Shown: piece after piece, positions 31,402 through 39,823 of the stretch
Numbering within the stretch: position 1 is the first letter of the stretch
Layout: every line of letters starts with the position of its first letter
DNA from: Betaproteobacteria bacterium
GTDB taxonomy: Bacteria; Pseudomonadota; Gammaproteobacteria; Burkholderiales; Rhodocyclaceae
Assembly (NCBI GenBank): GCA_009780885.1
Contig: WQZF01000003.1
Span: forward strand, 21,502 to 85,501
Reading direction: 5' to 3'
DNA: 64,000 nucleotides
Notes under the pieces: generated by a model
What the model was told of the DNA's origin: nothing
Database searches by the model: none
What the model saw: the letters and a program-made list of their open reading frames with translations, nothing else
Made by a program: the position numbers and the translations under genes

Positions 31402-32568
31402 ATGTCCCTGACTGATTTTTTCCATGGCGTGACCGTGACCGATGTCGACATCGGGCCGCGCGTGATTTCGGTTCCCTCGTCTTCGATCATCGGCTTGGTC
31501 GATACTTTTGACCCGGAGAATGCTCCGGCAAAGCCCAATTATCCGACCCTGGTTACTTCGGAGCGCGAGGCGGCCAAGCAGTTCGGTACGGCCAGCAGGA
31601 TTACGCAGGCGGTCAAAGGTATGACCACGCAGGCAGGCGCCGTCATTGTGGCCGTCGGAATACCTGAAACCAGCGACCCTGCCGAACTGACTTCAGCGGT
31701 CATCGGCGGCGTGACTGTCAGTGGAGCGCGTACCGGAATGCAGGCGCTGCTCGACGGGAAATCCATCCACAATGCGCAGCCGCGCCTGATTGTCTGCCCA
31801 GGGCATTCCCGTACCCAGGCGGTGGCCACCCAGATGGATAGCCTGGCGGCAAAGTTGCGCGCGATTGCGCTGGTCGATGGGCCTGATGGCGACGACGAGG
31901 CCGCCATCGCCTATTTCAAGGATTTTGGCTCGAAGCGCATCTATGGCATCGACCCTTCGGTCAAGGTTTGGGACACGACAAGCAATGAAGAAACCCTTGT
32001 TCCGGCTTCGGCTTACGCGGCGGGCCTTTTCGCGCAGACCGACCAGAAATATGGCTTTTGGGCCTCGCCCTCGAACAAGGAATTGACCGGCGTCATCGGC
32101 ACCGGGCGTCCGGTCGAATTTCTCGACGGCGATCCGAGCTGCCGCGCCAACCTGCTCAATGCCGCAAACATCAGCACGATCATTCGCGATGGAGGCTACC
32201 GGCTCTGGGGAAACCGCACCTGTTCCGCCGATCCGAAATGGGCTTTCGTGACCCGCGTGCGCACGCTGGACATCGTCATGGACGCGATCCTGTACGGGCA
32301 CAAATGGGCCGTCGACCGCTCGATCACGAAAACCTACGTCAAGGATGTGACCGAAGGGCTCTCGGCCTTCATGCGCGATCTGAAACACCTGGGCGCGGTG
32401 GTCAATTTCGAGGTGTTTCCAGACCCGGAACTCAACAGCGCCAGCCAACTGGAACAGGGGCGCGTGTATTGGAACATCCGCTTCACCGACGTGCCGCCGG
32501 CGGAAAACCCCATCTTCCGCGTCGAAGTGACCAACGATTGGATCACCGAAGTGCTCGACTTCAATTGA
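31402..32568 (+). CDS. Tail sheath protein (P2 gpFI family)
   Basis: A 388-residue protein starting MSLTDFFHGVTVTDVDIGPR. It has the P2-type sheath pattern: SSSIIGLVDTFDPENAPA, IYGIDPSVKVWDT, LWGNRTCSADPKWAFVTRVR and FEVFPDPELNSASQLEQGRV. It forms the contractile outer tube. Strong evidence that this prophage is a myovirus. Confidence 0.94.
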   Translation: MSLTDFFHGVTVTDVDIGPRVISVPSSSIIGLVDTFDPENAPAKPNYPTLVTSEREAAKQFGTASRITQAVKGMTTQAGAVIVAVGIPETSDPAELTSAVIGGVTVSGARTGMQALLDGKSIHNAQPRLIVCPGHSRTQAVATQMDSLAAKLRAIALVDGPDGDDEAAIAYFKDFGSKRIYGIDPSVKVWDTTSNEETLVPASAYAAGLFAQTDQKYGFWASPSNKELTGVIGTGRPVEFLDGDPSCRANLLNAANISTIIRDGGYRLWGNRTCSADPKWAFVTRVRTLDIVMDAILYGHKWAVDRSITKTYVKDVTEGLSAFMRDLKHLGAVVNFEVFPDPELNSASQLEQGRVYWNIRFTDVPPAENPIFRVEVTNDWITEVLDFN

Positions 32569-32578
32569 GGAGAAAACC

Positions 32579-33082
32579 ATGATCCCCCAAGTATTGACCA
32601 ACATGAATCTGTTTATCGACGGCAAGGGATTCGCCGGCGACAACGTCTCGCTCACGCTGCCCAAGCTCAAGATCAAATCCGAAGACCACCGCGCCGGCGG
32701 AATGGATGCCCCGATCAAGGTGGATCTGGGGATGGAAGCGATGGAAGCCAGTTTCGCGCTCGCCGGCATGTCGCAGGACGCACTGAAATTCTTCGGGCTG
32801 GCCGACCAGGCCGCGTTTTCCGGCGCGTTCCGGGGCGCGTACAAGAACACCAAGGGCGAAACCGTCGCGGCGGTGGCCACCTTGCGCGGGCAGTTGCAGG
32901 AAGTCGATCACGGCGACTGGAAACCCGGCGACAAGGCCGAGACCAAAATGACCGCGGCGCTTGAGTATTACAAGCTGGAGATCTCCGACAAGGCGATCTA
33001 TGAGATCGACGTTCCCAACATGGTGCGCATCATCGACGGCAAGGATCAACTCGCCGATGTCCGCAAGGCTCTCGGAATGTGA
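32579..33082 (+). CDS. Tail tube protein (P2 gpFII family)
   Basis: A 167-residue protein (MIPQVLTNMNLFIDGKGFAG). MNLFIDGKGFAGDNVSLTLP and GGMDAPIKVDLGMEAMEASF are the gpFII signature. It forms the inner tube. GGAGAAAACC precedes the ATG. The stop overlaps the next start by 4 nt. Confidence 0.93.
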   Translation: MIPQVLTNMNLFIDGKGFAGDNVSLTLPKLKIKSEDHRAGGMDAPIKVDLGMEAMEASFALAGMSQDALKFFGLADQAAFSGAFRGAYKNTKGETVAAVATLRGQLQEVDHGDWKPGDKAETKMTAALEYYKLEISDKAIYEIDVPNMVRIIDGKDQLADVRKALGM

Positions 33083-33399
33083 GGATGAAAATGGAGAAAA
33101 ACCCGTTGCCCAAATGGATGACGCTGGGCGCCGACGGTGTTAGCGTCAAACTGAGCAAACCCGCGACGATTAACAGCATCGCCCGCGACACGATCACCCT
33201 GCGCGAGCCGCGAGTGTGCGATATTCGCGCGGCGCAGAAACTGGCGAAAAGCGACGACGACGAGCGCGAGCTCCTTTTGTTTGCCTCGCTGGCCGAGGTT
33301 TCTACTGCCGACCTGGAGAGCCTTCCGTACCGCGATTACCAGCGCGTACAGGAGGCTTATTTTCGTCTCATCCAGTGGGATGACGATCCGAAGCCCTGA
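33079..33399 (+). CDS. Tail assembly chaperone, upstream frame (gpE-like)
   Basis: A 106-residue protein. GVSVKLSKPATINSIARDTI and SLAEVSTADLESLPYRDYQR fit the first component of P2/Mu-type tail assembly chaperones. The frame ends in CCC-TGA (33394-33399). The downstream +1 frame continues with a GpE-like sequence, so a +1 frameshift product is likely, as expected for tail chaperones encoded upstream of the tape-measure gene. Confidence 0.85.
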   Translation: MRMKMEKNPLPKWMTLGADGVSVKLSKPATINSIARDTITLREPRVCDIRAAQKLAKSDDDERELLLFASLAEVSTADLESLPYRDYQRVQEAYFRLIQWDDDPKP

Positions 33400-33508
33400 G
33401 CTGCTGTGGAACTTGTGTCGGAAACTGGCGATCGAAATGCACTTTCAGCCCTCGGAAATCGAGGCGCTGAAAGTGTCGGAGGCGCTGTGGTGGGTGCTGG
33501 GAAAGTGA
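33380..33508 (+). CDS. GpE-like tail protein, downstream frame (+1)
   Basis: From an ATG at 33380 this frame gives 42 residues (MTIRSPELLWNLCRKLAIEM, then HFQPSEIEALKVSEALWWVL). FQPSEIEALKVSEALWW matches the GpE pattern that normally forms the extension of the tail chaperone. Either it starts at 33380 or, more likely, it is reached from 33079 by a +1 slip at CCC-TGA, giving about 145 residues. Confidence 0.72.
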   Translation: MTIRSPELLWNLCRKLAIEMHFQPSEIEALKVSEALWWVLGK

Positions 33509-33531
33509 AGGGGGAAAACAGCGCTCAATTG

Positions 33532-33804
33532 TCAAAGCCACGCCATAATGGCTTTTCCCAGCCAGTAGACAAGAAGAGCGGTGATAAAAAACGACATTAA
33601 ATAGGCTGCAAAAATCCCATTGCTCGTGAAGTTCCCGCTCGACCACATCAGCAAGCCTGCGACAGGCGAACAGATCACCCACAACCAAAACAAGACGACC
33701 AAGACTCCGGGTTCTTCTTCGGGGTCTCCTAAATCTTCGTCGAATTCTTCGTCGAATTCTTCGTCGAATTCTTCGTCGAATTCTTCGTCGGGTTCTTTTG
33801 ACAT
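33532..33804 (-). CDS. Antisense moron: acidic-repeat two-span membrane protein
   Basis: A 90-residue protein in reverse orientation inside the tail operon. The N-terminus holds four DEEF repeats (MSKEPDEEFDEEF and on), followed by membrane segments at about residues 33-53 (VLVVLFWLWVICSPVAGLL) and 62-85 (IFAAYLMSFFITALLVYWLG). It fits exactly between the chaperone and tape-measure genes (start 33804 versus 33820). It is a classic moron candidate: a small cargo gene expressed in the lysogen, perhaps altering the envelope or blocking superinfection. Confidence 0.7.
   Translation of the reverse strand: MSKEPDEEFDEEFDEEFDEEFDEDLGDPEEEPGVLVVLFWLWVICSPVAGLLMWSSGNFTSNGIFAAYLMSFFITALLVYWLGKAIMAWL
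33738..33788. repeat. 12-bp tandem repeat encoding DEEF units
   Basis: About four copies of TCGAATTCTTCG on the plus strand encode Asp-Glu-Glu-Phe repeats in the antisense moron. The array could change length by slippage in 12-nt steps and keep the reading frame. Confidence 0.9.
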
Positions 33805-33819
33805 AATGAAAGCTTTGAG

Positions 33820-36162
33820 ATGGCAAACAATATCGGTCTTGGAATGATCATCGGCGGCGCGGTTGGCGCATCCCTGAACCGCGCCTTCTCCGATACTAGG
33901 TCAAAGATTTCCGAATTGCAACGCAAGGCCAACGAAACACGGGCATTGCGCAACACCATCCGCGAAACGCGGGAATTGCAGAAGGAATTTTCGCGCCTGA
34001 ATCCGGCCAGCAAGGAATTTGCCGAGACTTTGAAGAAATTCGAGGCCAATCGCGCGATTTTGCGCGAGGCCCGGATCGATGTTGGAAATCTCGGCAAGGA
34101 ATATACAAAACTGGGACGCACAGTACGCGGGCTGGATTTGCAAGCCGCCGGAAAGGAACGCATCGGCCAGGGGATCGCGCAGTTCAAGGAAGGGATCGGC
34201 GCGGCGACAAGATTGGGCGCTGCTGCTGCTGTGCCGACAAAGATCTCGGCAGATTACCAGGCGACGGTGCGCGACATCGCCATCAAGGGCGGCATTGCGC
34301 GCACCAATGATGAAGATTTTATGGCGAGCAGAATCCACGAGATCGCGAAAGAGACCGGGATAGGAGGCCGGGACCTTGCCACGGCAGTCAATAAACTGGT
34401 CTCCGGTGGGATCAAGGTTCCGGAGGCGCTCGATTTGGCTGCGTCGCTGGCCCGCTTTTCGGTCAGCCAGGGAACAGAATCAGGCGACACCGCAAAGCTG
34501 ATCCTGGATTTGCGCCAATCCGGCATCACCGATCCGAAACAGATGGAAGCCATGCTCGGCAAGATTGCCGTGGCCGGAAATCTCGGAGCCTTTGGCTCAA
34601 GGGAAATGACGACTCATTTTTCCGGTTTGCTGCCGACAATGACCGCCTTTGGAATGTCCGGCGAAAAAGGCGCCATGTCGCTGGCGGCGCTGTTGCAGAG
34701 CCAGATGCGCGGCACGGGCGATGCTGAAGCGGCAGTGGCACAACTGGGAAGTCTCTTTACCGCCATTACCAGCGAGAGCACCCAAAAATCCTTTGCGGAC
34801 CAGGGCGTCAATTTGCAAGGCTCGATGTCCGCCGCGCTGCTCAAAGGCTACGATCCGGTGATGGCCTTTCTGTCCATTACCGAGAAGGCGATGGCGCGGC
34901 AGGATCCGGCCAGGGCGAAGGAAATGGCGCAGTTGCAGGAGCGCATCGCCAGGGCGCAAAACCCTGAAGAAGCGCAGAAATTGATGGACGGCTATCTGGC
35001 GATCGTCGGGCTGTCCGAACTGGTCTCGAACCGACGCGCGAAACAGGCCGCGCTAACCGCGATCCAAAATCGAAACCTGACCGAAGAAAACCTGAAACTC
35101 ATCCAATCCACAAACGGAATGGTGAAGATCGAAAAGGATCTGGCCGACCGCCGCGATGCATCGAAACAGATCTGGAGCGAAGTCGGGCAATCGTGGGAAC
35201 GGGCGATGGCAAAATTTGGCGACGCGATTCGCCCGGCGACAGATTTGGTTGGAAATTTTGCAAAGGGCGCTGGCAATGCAATGTCCTCTATGTCAGAAAA
35301 AGCGCCGCTCGTGACCGCCAGCCTGGCTTCCGTCGCCGGCGTATTTGCGCTCTACAAGACTGGAAAAGGCCTATTCAACGTCGTCCGTGGTGGCATCGAA
35401 GTCGTCAGTGGGAAATGGCTCGCGCGCGGCGGGCTGGGGCGCGTGCTTGGCGGCGCTGCCGGAGGAAAGGGCGGCGGCATCGGCGGCGTGCTCGGCGAGG
35501 CGATCTCCGGCGTCCAGAAGGTCTTTGTCGTCAATATGCCGGGCGTAGGCTTCGGGCTGGGCGAGGCGCTCGAAGGCGGCGGAAGCGGCCAGCGCGGCGC
35601 GGGCCAGGGGAGGCTTGGCCGCATGGGCCGCACGCTGGGCGGAACCGTGCGCAGCGGCATGGTGCGCACAGCAGGACTCGTCGGCCTGGGCGGCAGCATG
35701 AAAACAGCGCTGGCGGCCAAAAATCTTGCGGGCATCGCCGGCGTCGGAGCAGGTTCCTTGAGCGCCGGGGCTGGCGTGTTGACGTCCTCTGCGGGCGCCG
35801 TCGCGGCTTCCGGCTATCTGGGCTATCAAGTCGGCAAGATCCTGAAACCGGTCGTCGACGAAGGATTGGCGCTGGCCACCGGAGAAAAGGATACAACCCT
35901 TGGCTTCAAGCTCTTCGACTGGTTTTCCGGCAAGGATGGCGAGGTGCGCAAGATGCTCGAAGGATCGGCGCCGGCCAAGGAAAAGCCGGCGCCCGTCCAG
36001 GTGGAGCGCAAGGAAAATTTTTCGCCCTCGCTCACGCTCAACGTCCAGGGCGAGGCCAGGAATCCCCAGGAACTGGCGCGCGAGGTGATGAAGGAATTGC
36101 GCAGGCTGTACCCCGAATTCACGCGGACGCTCGATCCGCTCTACGAATCGCACCATTTGTAA
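33820..36162 (+). CDS. Tail tape-measure protein (P2 gpT-like)
   Basis: A 780-residue protein. A long helical N-terminus (RSKISELQRKANETRALRNT, NPASKEFAETLKKFEANRAI) leads into the TP901/P2-type core (KISADYQATVRDIAIKGGIA, IHEIAKETGIGGRDLATAVN, FGMSGEKGAMSLAALLQSQM). Gly/Ala-rich hydrophobic segments lie in the last third (near 480-680), and the end is FSPSLTLNVQGEARNPQELA. Its length sets the tail length; about 780 residues would predict a tail of roughly 110-120 nm at 1.5 angstrom per residue. Confidence 0.92.
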   Translation: MANNIGLGMIIGGAVGASLNRAFSDTRSKISELQRKANETRALRNTIRETRELQKEFSRLNPASKEFAETLKKFEANRAILREARIDVGNLGKEYTKLGRTVRGLDLQAAGKERIGQGIAQFKEGIGAATRLGAAAAVPTKISADYQATVRDIAIKGGIARTNDEDFMASRIHEIAKETGIGGRDLATAVNKLVSGGIKVPEALDLAASLARFSVSQGTESGDTAKLILDLRQSGITDPKQMEAMLGKIAVAGNLGAFGSREMTTHFSGLLPTMTAFGMSGEKGAMSLAALLQSQMRGTGDAEAAVAQLGSLFTAITSESTQKSFADQGVNLQGSMSAALLKGYDPVMAFLSITEKAMARQDPARAKEMAQLQERIARAQNPEEAQKLMDGYLAIVGLSELVSNRRAKQAALTAIQNRNLTEENLKLIQSTNGMVKIEKDLADRRDASKQIWSEVGQSWERAMAKFGDAIRPATDLVGNFAKGAGNAMSSMSEKAPLVTASLASVAGVFALYKTGKGLFNVVRGGIEVVSGKWLARGGLGRVLGGAAGGKGGGIGGVLGEAISGVQKVFVVNMPGVGFGLGEALEGGGSGQRGAGQGRLGRMGRTLGGTVRSGMVRTAGLVGLGGSMKTALAAKNLAGIAGVGAGSLSAGAGVLTSSAGAVAASGYLGYQVGKILKPVVDEGLALATGEKDTTLGFKLFDWFSGKDGEVRKMLEGSAPAKEKPAPVQVERKENFSPSLTLNVQGEARNPQELAREVMKELRRLYPEFTRTLDPLYESHHL

Positions 36163-36165
36163 GCC

Positions 36166-37017
36166 ATGAACATCACGACTCTTTCCAGCGACGCAGCAGC
36201 CCTTTGCGTCACGGTGGCCGCCCGGGCGCGGAGCATCGAAGCGCAACGGGAAAACGGCAAGGCTTGGGCCACGCTGTCTGCGCAGGTCGGTCGGGACATC
36301 GACCGCTCTGTCGATTCGATGGCGAAATTGCGCGATGCGCTCTCCAGCCAGGCCATTGATCTCTCAGAGCGCGCGCCGCTCTCGCGAAGCCTGGGCGCCA
36401 TCGAAGCCGCCGTCCGCGAAATTTCCGGCCTGGCGCACGGATCGGTTTCGATCCCGCGCCTTGCGGAGTTCGGGAAGATTTTCGATGCCGCGCGCCGGCA
36501 ATTCGAAGCTGTTGTTCCCGGCGCGGCGAAACTTCCGCAAATTCTCAACTCGCCCTTTAGCCTTCCGCGCTCGCTGCCCAACGCGCCCGGCGCCAACAGC
36601 GCCCATCCGCACCTCTTGATTCTCTCGGCCAGCAATGGCGCCACTTTTTATTTCGGCTTGTCGACAGCCGCCTTCGATAAGCTCCGGCGCAAGTCGGAAT
36701 ACCAGGTCGCCTGCCAGGAGCGCTTGACCCGCCGCCATGCCTGGCAAGCCGTGAGCAAGGGGGGAGACACGATCACCGTGTCCGGGGTGATTTTCCCGGG
36801 GTGGAAGGGAACGTCACAGCAAATCGAAGCGCTGCGCGCCATCGGGATCGAGATGGAACCCGTCACACTCACCACCGGCTACGGCGTGGTGCTTGGCCGG
36901 TGGTATCTCACCGAAATCGAGGAAGAACAAGAGGCGTTGCTCTCCGACGGGGCGCCGCGCAAACAAGCTTTTACGCTGGAATTCAGACGCTATGGCGAAG
37001 ATTATCAGAACCTCTGA
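36166..37017 (+). CDS. Tail protein gpU-like with N-terminal helical extension
   Basis: A 283-residue protein. The C-terminal 140 residues match P2 gpU: HPHLLILSASNGATFYFGLS, ERLTRRHAWQAVSKGGDTIT, VIFPGWKGTSQQIEALRAIG, LEFRRYGED. The N-terminal 145 residues (MNITTLSSDAAALCVTVAAR onward) are helical and not part of gpU, which is normally about 130-160 residues. This looks like a fusion of gpU to a DNA-circularisation or hub-type helical segment. Confidence 0.82.
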   Translation: MNITTLSSDAAALCVTVAARARSIEAQRENGKAWATLSAQVGRDIDRSVDSMAKLRDALSSQAIDLSERAPLSRSLGAIEAAVREISGLAHGSVSIPRLAEFGKIFDAARRQFEAVVPGAAKLPQILNSPFSLPRSLPNAPGANSAHPHLLILSASNGATFYFGLSTAAFDKLRRKSEYQVACQERLTRRHAWQAVSKGGDTITVSGVIFPGWKGTSQQIEALRAIGIEMEPVTLTTGYGVVLGRWYLTEIEEEQEALLSDGAPRKQAFTLEFRRYGEDYQNL

Positions 37018-37198
37018 AGGCGACATCCTCGATTCCCTGTGTTATGCCATTTACGGGAACCTCTCCGGAACCGTCGAGGCGGTGCTCGACCAAAACCCCG
37101 GCCTGGCGCGCGTGGCGCAGCCTTACGACTCGGGCGTGCTGATCGCTTTCCCGGATCTTCCGCCGCCACAGCGAGACGACCTGCAATTGTGGAGCTGA
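36992..37198 (+). CDS. Tail protein X (LysM-like)
   Basis: A 68-residue protein (MAKIIRTSEGDILDSLCYAI). The pattern GDxLDxxCYxxYG, xxGTVEAVLDQNPGLA, ending LPPPQRDDLQLWS, is typical of P2 gpX/LysM. It joins the hub proteins. It overlaps the end of the gpU-like gene by 26 nt and the gpD gene follows 1 nt later. Confidence 0.92.
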   Translation: MAKIIRTSEGDILDSLCYAIYGNLSGTVEAVLDQNPGLARVAQPYDSGVLIAFPDLPPPQRDDLQLWS

Positions 37199-37199
37199 A

Positions 37200-38252
37200 A
37201 TGAAGCCCGTTTTCAAAATCAGGATGGGAGAAACCGATCTGACCGATTTGTTTCGCGACCGCTTGCTCTCGATCCGGATCACCGATAAACCCGGCATGGA
37301 ACACGACGAATGCGAAATCACACTCGACGATCGCGACGATCGGCTCCGGCTGCCGCGCCGGGGCGCCCTCTTGTCGGTTTGCCTCGGTTATCAGAGCGCG
37401 GAGCTCGTCGAAATCGGCGCCTACAAGGTCTGCGAAGTCGAGGTCAAGGGCCCGCCATCGACGCTCGTCTTACGCTGCAAGGCGGCGGATTTGCGCGACG
37501 ATTGCAAATCCACGCGAAGCGGCAGTTGGGAAAACAGCCGCCTGGAAAAAATCGTCGCCGACATTGCCGAGCGCAATGACTGGATCCCGAAATGCACCGT
37601 GGATGCCCTTGTTCCGCGCGCCGATCAGGTCGGCGAAAACGACCTGCATTTCATCACGCGGCTCTCGCGTCAATATGATGCGACCGCCACGCTGAAGGAA
37701 GGATTCCTGCTGGTATTGCGCCGGGGCGCTGGAGAACGGCGTTCCGGGACGCCGCTGGAAATCCTCGACATCCATCGATCCGATCTCGCGGATTATTCCC
37801 TGCGTTTCTCGGATCAACCGATTCATTCCGGGGTCAAAACCTCCTGGCACAACAACCAGACCGGCAATCTGGAAATCATCGAACTGAAAAACCCCGCTGC
37901 CCCCGAGGATGCCACGGCGGTGCATACCGACCGGCACACCTACCCGAACAAGGCGGCAGCCGCCGCAGCGGCAGAAAGCCGCCTGGCCGCGTTCAACCGG
38001 GCAACGGCGACTGGAAGATTCACCCTGGAATGGGGAAACGCCCGCCTGTGCTCGGAAATCAAGATCAACCTGTCCGGAATCAAATCTGAAGTTGATGGCC
38101 AATATCTGGTCGAGAGCGTCGAACATCGCTTCGACAAGAGCGGATGGACCACAAGTTTTGAAATCAATGCCGGCAACGAAGGCAAGGCCAACGCCGGCAG
38201 CGGCAAGAAAAAGCCCGGCGCAGGCGTCATCGTCGCGCTGCCGGATCGCTGA
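37200..38252 (+). CDS. Baseplate hub gpD (late control protein D)
   Basis: A 350-residue protein. KPVFKIRMGETDLTDLFRDR, ITDKPGMEHDECEITLDDRD, LSVCLGYQSAELVEIGAYKV and VENDLHFITRL-like VGENDLHFITRLSRQYDATA are the gpD/VgrG-related hub signature. It forms the trimeric hub that carries the gpV spike. It is the last structural gene; a terminator follows. Confidence 0.93.
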   Translation: MKPVFKIRMGETDLTDLFRDRLLSIRITDKPGMEHDECEITLDDRDDRLRLPRRGALLSVCLGYQSAELVEIGAYKVCEVEVKGPPSTLVLRCKAADLRDDCKSTRSGSWENSRLEKIVADIAERNDWIPKCTVDALVPRADQVGENDLHFITRLSRQYDATATLKEGFLLVLRRGAGERRSGTPLEILDIHRSDLADYSLRFSDQPIHSGVKTSWHNNQTGNLEIIELKNPAAPEDATAVHTDRHTYPNKAAAAAAAESRLAAFNRATATGRFTLEWGNARLCSEIKINLSGIKSEVDGQYLVESVEHRFDKSGWTTSFEINAGNEGKANAGSGKKKPGAGVIVALPDR

Positions 38253-38280
38253 AGCTCCAGGGGTTCCCACAAGTTCAAGC

Positions 38281-38305
38281 AAGCCGCCTCCAGGGCGGCT
38301 TTTTC
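38281..38305 (+). terminator. Intrinsic terminator after gpD
   Basis: AAGCCGCC-TCCA-GGGCGGCTT followed by TTTC. It ends the tail operon; the lysis genes begin at 38320. Confidence 0.8.
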
Positions 38306-38319
38306 ATTGAGGTTTAAAA

Positions 38320-38682
38320 ATGCCCGGAAAAGACCCGCGAGAATGGACACTCGGCGCATGGCTGCTGGCTTTACTTCCGTCGGCCAGCGCCGGCATCGTG
38401 AATTGGCTCGGCCATTACGTTACTGGCGATAAGAGGCACTTCAGCTTCCTGTATTTCTGCATCGAAGTCTTCACCTCCGGATTCGTGGGGGTCACGATGT
38501 TCATGGCCTTTGCGGCGCACGATCAGCCCCCTGCGATGTGCGCCGCCGTCGCCGGGGTCTCCGGACACATGGGAACACGCCTCTTGCTGCTGCTCGAACT
38601 GGCGCTCGAAAACAAGATCAAGGCGTACTTTGCGAACCGGAAAGACGCCCACGATGGAGAAAATCACAATGATCACCCCTGA
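38320..38682 (+). CDS. Putative holin
   Basis: A 120-residue membrane protein (MPGKDPREWTLGAWLLALLP). Segments near 11-27, 44-66 (FLYFCIEVFTSGFVGVTMFM) and 74-95 form three possible membrane spans with a charged C-terminal tail (NKIKAYFANRKDAHDGENHN), as in class I phage holins. It is directly upstream of the endolysin gene, with overlap. The family name is not certain. Confidence 0.72.
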   Translation: MPGKDPREWTLGAWLLALLPSASAGIVNWLGHYVTGDKRHFSFLYFCIEVFTSGFVGVTMFMAFAAHDQPPAMCAAVAGVSGHMGTRLLLLLELALENKIKAYFANRKDAHDGENHNDHP

Positions 38683-39325
38683 ACTGCTGGTGGCCGCCGG
38701 CACCGGCGTGACCGCCGTCGATGCCCGGATCAGCGCCGAATTCCTTGGCGAAGCGGCAGTCATCGCGGCCATCAACACGCCGCGCCGGGTGGCCTGCTTC
38801 CTTGGGCAACTCGGGCACGAATGCCCGCGCTTCCGATCCACGCACGAAGACCTGCACTATTCGGCTGACCGGCTCCGCAACGTTTGGCCCAGGCATTTCC
38901 CGGATCAATACATCGCCGAAGCCTACGCCTTCTCCCCGGTCAAGATCGGCAACCGCGCCTACGCCAACCGGATGGGCAATGGCGACGAAGCCAGCGGCGA
39001 CGGCTACCGCTTCCGGGGGCGCGGGTATCTGCAACTCACCGGACGCGAGAACTACGCCGCCGCGAGCGCCGCGCTCTTCGGCGACGCCCGGCTGCTCGAT
39101 GCGCCTGATCTGGCCATTGAGCCCGAAACCGCCGCTAGGGTGGCGGCATGGTTCTGGACACGGTCCAACTGCAACGCGCTCGCCGATGCGCTGGCGTTGT
39201 CCGCCATTACCCGCGCCATCAACGGCGGAATGAACGGCTACGACGACCGGGCCGAACGAACGGCCCGCGTCCTGAAGCTGCTCGATCCACACGCCGCTGC
39301 CTGCGGCGTTTTTTTCACCTCATGA
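38669..39325 (+). CDS. Endolysin, glycoside hydrolase family 19
   Basis: A 218-residue protein. The ATG at 38669 (MITPELLVAAGTGVTAVDAR) has GGAGA 9 nt upstream and is preferred over one at 38654. The GH19 chitinase/lysozyme core is clear: FLGQLGHECPRFRSTHEDLH (catalytic Glu in GHE), ADRLRNVWPRHFPDQYI, NRAYANRMGNGDEASGDGYR, FRGRGYLQLTGRENYAAAS. It cuts peptidoglycan once the holin has made holes. There is no signal peptide, so it depends on the holin. Confidence 0.93.
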   Translation: MITPELLVAAGTGVTAVDARISAEFLGEAAVIAAINTPRRVACFLGQLGHECPRFRSTHEDLHYSADRLRNVWPRHFPDQYIAEAYAFSPVKIGNRAYANRMGNGDEASGDGYRFRGRGYLQLTGRENYAAASAALFGDARLLDAPDLAIEPETAARVAAWFWTRSNCNALADALALSAITRAINGGMNGYDDRAERTARVLKLLDPHAAACGVFFTS

Positions 39326-39338
39326 AGGGAGAAGCCCC

Positions 39339-39770
39339 ATGCTGCAAAAAATACTCGCTCTTTTCGCGCTGTTTCGTGCCGGCAACGAGGTCGCCGATCC
39401 GGCCAAATGGAAAAGCCACCAAATCACGGCCAACCTGCTGGGAGGCGTCATCATCGCCGCCGCCAACGTCGCCGCCGTCTTCGGCCATGTCTTGCCGATT
39501 GACCAGGATGCCGCGAATGTCCTGGCGGCGGGTGTGCTGGCTGTGGTTAATGTGGTGCTTACTCTCATCACCAGCGCTCGCATCGGATTGCCGCCTGCGA
39601 GCAACACCGACCCTGCCGACCCCGGCGCAGACCTGGGGAGCAACCCAGCAAGCCTGGCGGGAGGATCAGCAAGCCCCGCGCCTGAGCCTCAAGCCGGAAC
39701 CCCCGGCGCTTCCCCCCGTCCCCTCGACACGGCCCGCGCCACCGGCATCGACACCACGCGCCTGGGCTGA
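39339..39770 (+). CDS. Lysis-region membrane protein
   Basis: A 143-residue protein (MLQKILALFALFRAGNEVAD). Membrane segments are at about 31-51 (ANLLGGVIIAAANVAAVFG) and 58-80 (ANVLAAGVLAVVNVVLTLIT). A Pro/Ala/Gly/Ser-rich tail of 60 residues follows. It has AAGGGAG upstream. It may be a second holin, antiholin or spanin-type factor. A different frame over its 3' half (39550-39822) encodes a Pro-rich peptide. Confidence 0.65.
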   Translation: MLQKILALFALFRAGNEVADPAKWKSHQITANLLGGVIIAAANVAAVFGHVLPIDQDAANVLAAGVLAVVNVVLTLITSARIGLPPASNTDPADPGADLGSNPASLAGGSASPAPEPQAGTPGASPRPLDTARATGIDTTRLG

Positions 39771-39823
39771 GGCGCTGCCGCTGCCGGATGGTCTGGTCGT
39801 TTGGATTATCTGCGAATTTTGAT

